In this document: positions 13,202 to 17,978 of the stretch, one piece after another | Position numbering within the stretch: the first letter of the stretch is position 1 | How the letters are laid out: every line of letters starts with the position of its first letter | DNA from: an uncultured Spirochaetales bacterium | Lineage (GTDB): Bacteria; Spirochaetota; Spirochaetia; Sphaerochaetales; Sphaerochaetaceae | Direction of reading: 5' to 3' | Length of the DNA: 17,978 nucleotides | NCBI GenBank assembly: GCA_934247875.1 | Contig: CAKQJZ010000040.1 | Coordinates: 1-17,978, forward strand | Program-made: the position numbers and the translations under genes | The notes under the pieces: model-generated | What the model saw: only the letters and a program-made list of their open reading frames with translations | Told to the model about the DNA's origin: nothing | The model's database searches: none

Positions 13202-13209
13202 CATATACT
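13181..13209 (+). promoter_or_regulatory. Putative promoter giving a leaderless transcript for the 13216 gene
   Basis: TTTAAA (13181-13186), a 17-base spacer and TATACT (13204-13209) fit a sigma-70-type promoter. The start codon lies only 6 bases after the -10 element, so transcription would begin at or next to the ATG. The -35 lies inside the terminator hairpin of the gene before. Confidence 0.42.
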
Positions 13210-13215
13210 GATGCT

Positions 13216-13896
13216 ATGAACTTCAAAGAAATCAAAACTTTCATATCTTCACTTGATGAGTGTGATATCATCTCAGATGGAATCAACATACTAGATAAAT
13301 CAATTGATCCATCAAACTATGAAGAACTTTATATAACACGAGAAAACAGTGCAATTACAATAAAGAAACATGGAGAAGAATACACTCTTGAAGAAGAGAA
13401 AGAGAGCGAAGAACAGATAAAGCCATGCTACTCACCTTTTGCTGAAGGCGATAAGAACTTAAGGACTGACTTTGCTGATTCATTAGTTGAAGACGCAAAG
13501 CTTGAAGAGCTATTGAGCATTACTATCAGTGATCTGCTACCTTTAAAAGAAGAGGATATCAAGAAAAAATACTCTCCACTTGAAGAAGATGGATTCCTCT
13601 ATTTCCAAAGAGTTCCATCTATGATCTTCGAAGCAATGGATATTACGAGAGTAAGCTTTAAAGCAGACAGAATCATTGAGTGTGATATCATGATGATTCT
13701 GAAAGAGAATCTCAATAGAGATGATAAAGCAAATATACTCTCTATAATCAATGATGTTGTCACAAATACGCTTGAAGTGCCTGGAGATGAAGATAAAGAC
13801 TCTTATTCCTGGAACGGAAAGAACTATGCAATCAAAGCATATATAGAAAGAGTAAAAAATAGAGAGTACGCTGTACTCTCATATAAACGTAGTTAA
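13216..13896 (+). CDS. Hypothetical 226-aa soluble acidic protein
   Basis: I do not recognise this protein. It has 226 residues, no signal peptide and no membrane segment, and is rich in Glu, Asp and Lys. A central linker is very acidic (EEEKESEEQI). The C-terminal half could be a compact alpha/beta domain (RVSFKADRIIECDIMMILKE and later NYAIKAYIERVKNREYAVLS). No Shine-Dalgarno sequence precedes ATG 13216, and no in-frame alternative start exists close by, so a leaderless mRNA is possible. The coding frame is long and uses codons like its neighbours. The stop shares bases with the stop of the convergent gene. Confidence 0.75.
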   Translation: MNFKEIKTFISSLDECDIISDGINILDKSIDPSNYEELYITRENSAITIKKHGEEYTLEEEKESEEQIKPCYSPFAEGDKNLRTDFADSLVEDAKLEELLSITISDLLPLKEEDIKKKYSPLEEDGFLYFQRVPSMIFEAMDITRVSFKADRIIECDIMMILKENLNRDDKANILSIINDVVTNTLEVPGDEDKDSYSWNGKNYAIKAYIERVKNREYAVLSYKRS

Positions 13897-14276
13897 GCTC
13901 TCTTTAAGAAGAATCTCACAGCTTTGAAAGCTATAGGCGTAGAGAACATAATGCCCCGCTTTACTCTAGCATCCCCATCGTAAATCAGGAACCTGCCAGG
14001 AGAAAGCTTAAAAACAGAACCATCTGCATTTACTAGCTCTTCTCCCTCTAAGCATATCTCGAGAACACGAAATTCAACAGCTTGAGAAGAAAATCCATTT
14101 GGAGAAGATAGAAAGCTATCAATCTTGTAGCTTATGCCATCCTTTTCTCGAGTCTTATATTCTCCAGGACCTTCATCATAAGGCCTGGAGTGATCTAAAG
14201 TGTCGATGATCTGAACAAAGTCAGGAATGATCTTCTCATAGCTTTCAAGCTCATCTAGAGTATCAAAGAGGAGCAT
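13893..14276 (-). CDS. YhcH/YjgK/YiaL-like protein lacking the conserved metal/catalytic motif
   Basis: The protein has 127 residues, shorter than the usual 150 of the YhcH/YjgK/YiaL (DUF386) cupin-like family. The family pattern is recognisable: a helical start, the EGPGEYKTREKDGISYKIDS segment, CLEGEELV, and KLSPGRFLIYDGDARVKRG near the end. Where family members have an E-x-H-x-x-x-(Y/I)-D-I-Q stretch before the LEGEE, this protein has S-Q-A-V-E-F-R-V-L-E. The His of the later G-D-x-H-x-P motif is replaced by Arg-Val. Metal binding is therefore probably lost, and the role is unknown. The start overlaps the stop of the upstream kinase-like gene (TGATG), so the two are co-translated. Confidence 0.62.
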   Translation of the reverse strand: MLLFDTLDELESYEKIIPDFVQIIDTLDHSRPYDEGPGEYKTREKDGISYKIDSFLSSPNGFSSQAVEFRVLEICLEGEELVNADGSVFKLSPGRFLIYDGDARVKRGIMFSTPIAFKAVRFFLKRA

Positions 14277-14923
14277 CAGATAGTAACTCCCAATCTCTCG
14301 ATATGGGCATTTCTCAGCTCTGCAAATTTTATGATAGTCTCTACGCAGCCCTCAATTCCGATCTTAGCAGAGTCAAGTGTTATATCATAAGTTCTGCACA
14401 TGCCCCACTTCTCATCACTGTAGTAGTTATAGAAGTTAGCTCTGGTCTTATCATTCTTAAGACATACATCCTTTGCTTTATCTTCCGGTGTATCACCATA
14501 CTCAACAACACGCTTGACACGAGCATCGATTGGAGCATGAATGAATGAAGAGATTACATTAGGATTATCTCTTAGAATATAATCTGCACAGCGTCCAATA
14601 ATAACGCAGCTCCCCTCTTCTGCAACCTTTCTGATAGTATTTGAAAGAATCAGGAATAGCTGATCATTAAGAGGCATTTCCTTAAAGCCAATAGCACCGG
14701 ATGCTATAGGATAGTTACCCATTACAAGAGAATAAAGAAGTGATGATGTAGGTTTCTCATCTGCATTATGGAATAGAGCCTCTGAATAGCCGCTATCCTT
14801 AGCTGCAAGAGCTAAAAGCTCTTTATCGTAAAAAGGGATTCTGAGTCTCTCAGCTAAGAGCCTGCCAACCTTCCTACCTCCTGAACCAAACTGTCTACCA
14901 ATAGTATAAATTGTGTTACTCAT
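14276..14923 (-). CDS. Cytidylate-kinase-like family protein
   Basis: The protein has 215 residues and belongs to the cytidylate-kinase-like P-loop family (PF13189 type). Evidence is the N-terminal TIGRQFGSGGRKVGRLLAER (7-26), with the G-S-G-G loop in place of a standard GxxGxGK, then PFYDKELL, and later GSCVIIGRCADYIL and FIHAPIDARVKRV. The conserved arginines in the ARVKR and KTRANFYNYY segments match the family's lid and phosphate-binding region. The cellular substrate is not established for this family, and it is not the housekeeping Cmk. Start 14923 has AGGAGG 7 bases upstream. It is the first gene of a two-gene unit with the YhcH-like gene. Confidence 0.85.
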   Translation of the reverse strand: MSNTIYTIGRQFGSGGRKVGRLLAERLRIPFYDKELLALAAKDSGYSEALFHNADEKPTSSLLYSLVMGNYPIASGAIGFKEMPLNDQLFLILSNTIRKVAEEGSCVIIGRCADYILRDNPNVISSFIHAPIDARVKRVVEYGDTPEDKAKDVCLKNDKTRANFYNYYSDEKWGMCRTYDITLDSAKIGIEGCVETIIKFAELRNAHIERLGVTI

Positions 14924-14985
14924 AGCACGCCTCCTAAATATATTTTAAAACATTGAGGCTTTATAATCATAGTAGTTTTTTGAAA

Positions 14986-15243
14986 TCACTCGATAATATT
15001 GAGGTTTTCTTCATTAAGCATGCCACAAAGAATCTCTAGCTGCGTAGAAACCGGGATACTATAGAGTGCATCGAGCCTCATCAGCTCATATAAAATCGCA
15101 GTAAACGCCTGATCTTTGCTCTCTCCTTCTTTTGCAGAGATAGAAAAACACTCTGATGCTCCGCTTTCTAAAGTCAGAATCAGAGAGAAGAATACTTCAC
15201 CATTCTCTTTTGAGACAGAAAAAGAAATTCTCTTTTCTTCCAT
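14986..15243 (-). CDS. Hypothetical 85-aa protein
   Basis: The start is placed at ATG 15243, which has GGAGG exactly 5 bases upstream, rather than at the in-frame TTG at 15255 that overlaps that ribosome binding site. The 85-residue product has two probable beta strands at the start (KRISFSVSKENGEVFFSLIL, then TLESGASECFSIS). A helical half follows (DQAFTAILYELMRLDALY, then STQLEILCGML). No family is recognised. It lies between fprA and the kinase-like gene on the same strand, with gaps of about 60-80 bases on both sides. Confidence 0.68.
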   Translation of the reverse strand: MEEKRISFSVSKENGEVFFSLILTLESGASECFSISAKEGESKDQAFTAILYELMRLDALYSIPVSTQLEILCGMLNEENLNIIE

Positions 15244-15326
15244 CTTTACCTCCAATATTAAAGTAATAACGATTGGAAATAAGAAAACAGAGAAAAGAGA
15301 ATATACACGAAAACTACATATAGCTA

Positions 15327-16532
15327 TTATTTGTTGACGCTTTCTGCAACCTTCTTAGCAATTTCCTTTAATGAAGCCAAATCACTTTCTTTGATAGAGC
15401 TCTTGAATGAGAAGATAGGTGCTATCTCTCTGATATCCTTCATTGAAGATAGCAGCTCACTGATTTTCTTGCCACTTGAAAGTGCCCAAGAACCAGATTC
15501 GATAATAGCAACATCTCTATTCTGGAAAGCATGCTCCTTCAAATCTACAATCAAGTGCTGCATTTTTGGGAATATCTCAGCATTGTATGTAGGAGAGACA
15601 AATACGATAGTTGAGTATTTGAAGCATTCAGATACCAAGTAAGATACATCAGTTTTTGATGCGTCATACTCTCTAATATCCTTAACGCCTTCATCAGCAA
15701 TCATAGAGCATAGAATATCTGCAGCATTCTCTGTGTTCCCATAAATCGATGAATAGATAACGAGTGCACCCTTCTTCTCAGGCTGGTAAGAAGCCCAAGT
15801 AGTGTGCTTCTCAATGTAATAGCCAAGATTCTCTCTCCAGATTGGACCATGGAGAGGACAAATCATCTTAATAGGAAGAGCAGAAGCCTTCTTCAAAAGA
15901 TTCATTGTCATATTTCCATACTTACCAACAATGTTGATATAGTAGCGTCTAGCGTCATCAAGCCAATCTCTATCGAAATCAACTTCATCAGCAAACAGAT
16001 TGCCAGATAATGCACCAAATGTTCCAAATGCATCTGCAGAGAAAAGCACATCTGTAGATGTATCATAAGTAACCATAACTTCAGGCCAGTGAACCATTGG
16101 AGCCATAACAAAAGAAAATGTATGACTACCGGTATTGAGAGTATCACCCTCTTTGACAACTACAGCTCTGCTATCAACATCAAAGTCAAAGAACTGCTTT
16201 AGTATTGTCATTGTCTTTGCGTTTCCAACGATCTTGACATTTGGATATCTGATTACGATATCTTCAATCATCGCACAGTGATCTGGCTCCATATGATTGA
16301 CAATAAGATAATCAAGCTCTCTAGAGCCAAGAACAAATTTGACATTCTCAAAGAATACTTTTGAAACAGAATGGTCAACAGTATCCAAAAGCACAGTCTT
16401 CTCATCTGTTATTAGATATGAGTTGTAGCTTACGCCTCTAGGTATTGGATAAACATTTTCAAATAGTGCAAGTCTTCTATCGCTTGCACCTACATAATAA
16501 GTGTCTTTATTGACAAGTTTAACGTTATGCAT
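15327..16532 (-). CDS. fprA: Flavodiiron protein (FprA type), O2/NO reductase
   Basis: The protein has 401 residues, the normal length of a class A flavodiiron protein. It reduces dioxygen to water, or nitric oxide to nitrous oxide, in the cytoplasm of anaerobes, protecting oxygen-sensitive enzymes. The metallo-beta-lactamase-like domain supplies the diiron ligands: H80-x-E82-x-D84-H85 (NHMEPDH), H148 (MVHWPE), D167 (FSADAFG) and H228 (CPLHGPIW). The flavodoxin domain starts near 255, with the FMN phosphate loop YSSIYGNTE (260-268) and VSPTYNAEIFP. There is no C-terminal rubredoxin extension, so electrons come from a separate partner, which is not seen here. Start ATG 16532 has AGGAG 7 bases upstream. 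It has its own promoter with a Fur/PerR-like palindrome. Confidence 0.94.
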   Translation of the reverse strand: MHNVKLVNKDTYYVGASDRRLALFENVYPIPRGVSYNSYLITDEKTVLLDTVDHSVSKVFFENVKFVLGSRELDYLIVNHMEPDHCAMIEDIVIRYPNVKIVGNAKTMTILKQFFDFDVDSRAVVVKEGDTLNTGSHTFSFVMAPMVHWPEVMVTYDTSTDVLFSADAFGTFGALSGNLFADEVDFDRDWLDDARRYYINIVGKYGNMTMNLLKKASALPIKMICPLHGPIWRENLGYYIEKHTTWASYQPEKKGALVIYSSIYGNTENAADILCSMIADEGVKDIREYDASKTDVSYLVSECFKYSTIVFVSPTYNAEIFPKMQHLIVDLKEHAFQNRDVAIIESGSWALSSGKKISELLSSMKDIREIAPIFSFKSSIKESDLASLKEIAKKVAESVNK

Positions 16533-16549
16533 TTTCGCTCCTAACAGAA

Positions 16550-16578
16550 ATATAACAAATGATAATCATTACTATCAA
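16550..16578 (-). promoter_or_regulatory. Promoter of fprA
   Basis: On the - strand, TTGATA (16578-16573), a 17-base spacer and TTATAT (16555-16550) form a good sigma-70-type promoter. The predicted start near 16543 leaves a leader of about 11 bases holding the AGGAG ribosome binding site. The whole element lies in the 47-base gap after the AAA ATPase gene. Confidence 0.68.
16558..16571. promoter_or_regulatory. Fur/PerR-like palindrome inside the fprA promoter spacer
   Basis: AATGATAATCATTA contains a perfect AATGAT-A-ATCATT inverted repeat. On the - strand it matches 14 consecutive positions of the 19-base classical Fur box. It lies entirely between the -35 and -10 of fprA, so a bound regulator would block RNA polymerase. 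The match is read directly. Which regulator binds (Fur, PerR or another family member) is inferred. Confidence 0.6.
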
Positions 16579-16579
16579 G

Positions 16580-17806
16580 CTATTTAATCAAATCTTTGAT
16601 TTCTAATAGCAATTTCCTATTCTCATTAATAGATTTGACAGCTTTCTTATCTTTTCCATTATAAAGCTCAATTACGCTTTCATCCTCCAAAGAATTAATA
16701 TTGAAAACTGAATTCTTGTCAAAGTTCTTGAATAAAGCATCTGATGAGAAAGTTGCAATCACTTCCCCTTCCCCCTCTTTCTCAAGACCTAATAACAGAG
16801 GCAACAGAATCCTGCTTGAAAGCGCAGCGTCAATGTCATCGATAATTGCAGTCCTTCCTAAGAGTGCGGATATAAAGTAAGGGAAAAGCTCAATAAGCTT
16901 CTTAATGCCTTTGCTCTCCATCGCATATGGAATGACAACACCATTCTTCTCAAGCACAAGCTCATAGAGCTCTCTGCCATTAGCAATGAATGTCCTATAG
17001 TAGATCTTAGAGTAATCTGGAAGAATATATGGACGATAGAACTCAAGCATCTTTTCTATCTCTTTTCTTTCTTTTTCACTGAGATTATCTGAAAAACCAA
17101 AAGCAATGCTACTACGTCTGAAACTCATTGGCTCAATCTTATTGTGCTCTGAAAAGAGCGAAACAGATGCAAAGAAATCGACGATAGAAGCAATGTCGTT
17201 ATTTACTCTGCGCCTATAGTAGCTACTGCTGCTGCTCATCAAATCGCTATAAAGAATTGCCATGAGACTGTGAGTGCCTAAGAAGCTTTCTAGCTTATTC
17301 AAAAGCTCATCCTTATATTGAGCATCTGTGAAAGCTGCACTCGAAATAAAGACATTTTCCTTCTCGATATCAAAGAGTCTCATTAGTTTCCCTTCCCGCT
17401 CAAAAGAAAGAGACTCTTTGATGATTTCACTTAAAGAGAATGAAGCTGAGTACTCTCCTTTATTGCCATTTATCTCAAAAGAGATCTTGAAAGAAGGCCC
17501 ATCTGGGGAGTCTAGCCTATGAGCTCTTCTCAGCATTTCTGAGAGAATCTCATTTTCGCTCCTTACTCTATACTCCAAGTCATCTGATGAGAGCTCGGGG
17601 TACAATCCTTGAAGTCGTGAAGGAAGAGAGTATACTCGTCTCTCATCATAAAGAGTCCTCATCGACTTCAAGATAAAATAGAGAGAATCAACTAAAGCGC
17701 TTTTGCCGCTTCCATTCTCACCATAGATGAAAGAATCCTTCTCTTTTGGAGAGAAAGATAGCCTATTTATACCTTTGAAATTGTTAACTGTAATGTTAGT
17801 AAACAT
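16580..17806 (-). CDS. AAA family ATPase of the SMC/OLD-like (AAA_15/AAA_21) type
   Basis: The protein has 408 residues. The N-terminal NITVNNFKGINRLSF strand pattern precedes Walker A YGENGSGKSALVDSL (P-loop GENGSGKS, 29-36), as in ATPases related to RecF, SMC and the OLD nuclease. A long helical middle (about 60-300) replaces the coiled coil. Walker B is A-I-I-D-D-I-D at 320-326, with Asp where many relatives have the catalytic Glu. The switch region ATFSSDALF occupies the place of the usual T-T-H-S. The lack of His and of the standard DE suggests a modified or weak ATPase. No nuclease domain is fused and no partner gene is in the window. Such proteins occur in defence and abortive-infection loci, but nothing here proves that. 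AGGTGG lies before ATG 17806. Confidence 0.8.
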   Translation of the reverse strand: MFTNITVNNFKGINRLSFSPKEKDSFIYGENGSGKSALVDSLYFILKSMRTLYDERRVYSLPSRLQGLYPELSSDDLEYRVRSENEILSEMLRRAHRLDSPDGPSFKISFEINGNKGEYSASFSLSEIIKESLSFEREGKLMRLFDIEKENVFISSAAFTDAQYKDELLNKLESFLGTHSLMAILYSDLMSSSSSYYRRRVNNDIASIVDFFASVSLFSEHNKIEPMSFRRSSIAFGFSDNLSEKERKEIEKMLEFYRPYILPDYSKIYYRTFIANGRELYELVLEKNGVVIPYAMESKGIKKLIELFPYFISALLGRTAIIDDIDAALSSRILLPLLLGLEKEGEGEVIATFSSDALFKNFDKNSVFNINSLEDESVIELYNGKDKKAVKSINENRKLLLEIKDLIK

Positions 17807-17978
17807 AAATCCACCTCACGTAAAAGATAATAACACTTAATAAAAATGTTAATAAAATCGAAAAATTTTAATATTGCCAACTCAACAATTCCGGGATTTA
17901 AAGTAACTATTCAGTCGCCTAGTTTCTGAAATTTTCAAGTTTGTTGCCTTCTATCCGAAGTGGCTCTAAAAAACCAGC
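17807..17978. other. Right-edge intergenic sequence, AT-rich
   Basis: I see no gene here. The part next to 17806 is very AT-rich and must contain the promoter of the AAA ATPase gene, but no pair of hexamers stands out. The last 100 bases are less AT-rich and contain no clear RNA gene, repeat or start of a coding frame. Confidence 0.4.

Noticed and set aside
15331..15642. 103-codon open frame on the + strand
   Set aside because: Antisense to the C-terminal flavodoxin domain of fprA.
17807..17978. tRNA or phage attachment site at the right edge
   Set aside because: No cloverleaf could be drawn and no repeat shared with the phage-like block was found.

Overview
The window is moderately AT-rich and strongly coding. 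It suggests a diderm, spirochaete-like bacterium. The clue is the exported FKBP-type isomerase, whose signal peptide ends in a Phe-Ala-Gln-Gly-Ala-Lys-Glu junction like those of many treponeme and Sphaerochaeta exported proteins. A lipoprotein gene in the phage-like block and an anaerobe-type flavodiiron protein fit an anaerobic, probably gut-associated host. This placement is an inference; no rRNA or other phylogenetic marker is present.

Region 1 (about 1-5,760, + strand) is phage-like. It opens with a small sigma-region-4-like helix-turn-helix protein. Three small genes follow; two of them resemble conserved unknown proteins of gut tailed phages. Next come a BspA-type leucine-rich-repeat protein with a tail-fibre-like N-terminus, a small acidic protein, and four genes that look like a lysis cassette: a one-TM protein, a three-TM holin-like protein, an inner-membrane spanin-like protein and a lipoprotein. 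No capsid, terminase, portal, integrase or endolysin gene is present, so this is one module or a remnant. The most unusual non-coding signal lies here. Two arrays of 11-bp direct repeats with a CGAAA core (166-220 and 507-572) precede the HTH gene and the next gene.

Region 2 (about 5,830-7,430, - strand) starts after a bidirectional terminator. It holds a 187-aa unknown protein and a run of very small genes: a 54-aa zinc-ribbon protein, an 81-aa protein, a 53-aa and a 33-aa hydrophobic protein. A good promoter at 7397-7425 drives the run. Three of these lack a usable conventional ORF call and were read directly from the sequence.

Region 3 (7,470-8,755) is a divergently transcribed AAA+ ATPase with a C-terminal DUF4143 nuclease-like domain. 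Its promoter is followed by two tandem palindromes that look like repressor operators.

Region 4 (8,780-17,806) looks like ordinary chromosome. It carries a polyamine ABC transporter (potA-potB-potC, no potD in the window), an exported FKBP-type peptidyl-prolyl isomerase with two FKBP_N-like repeats, a hypothetical gene, and then a - strand series. That series comprises an AAA ATPase, the flavodiiron protein FprA with a Fur/PerR-like palindrome inside its promoter, a small hypothetical gene, a cytidylate-kinase-like protein and a degenerate YhcH-like protein. The + and - series meet at a shared TTAA that supplies both stop codons.
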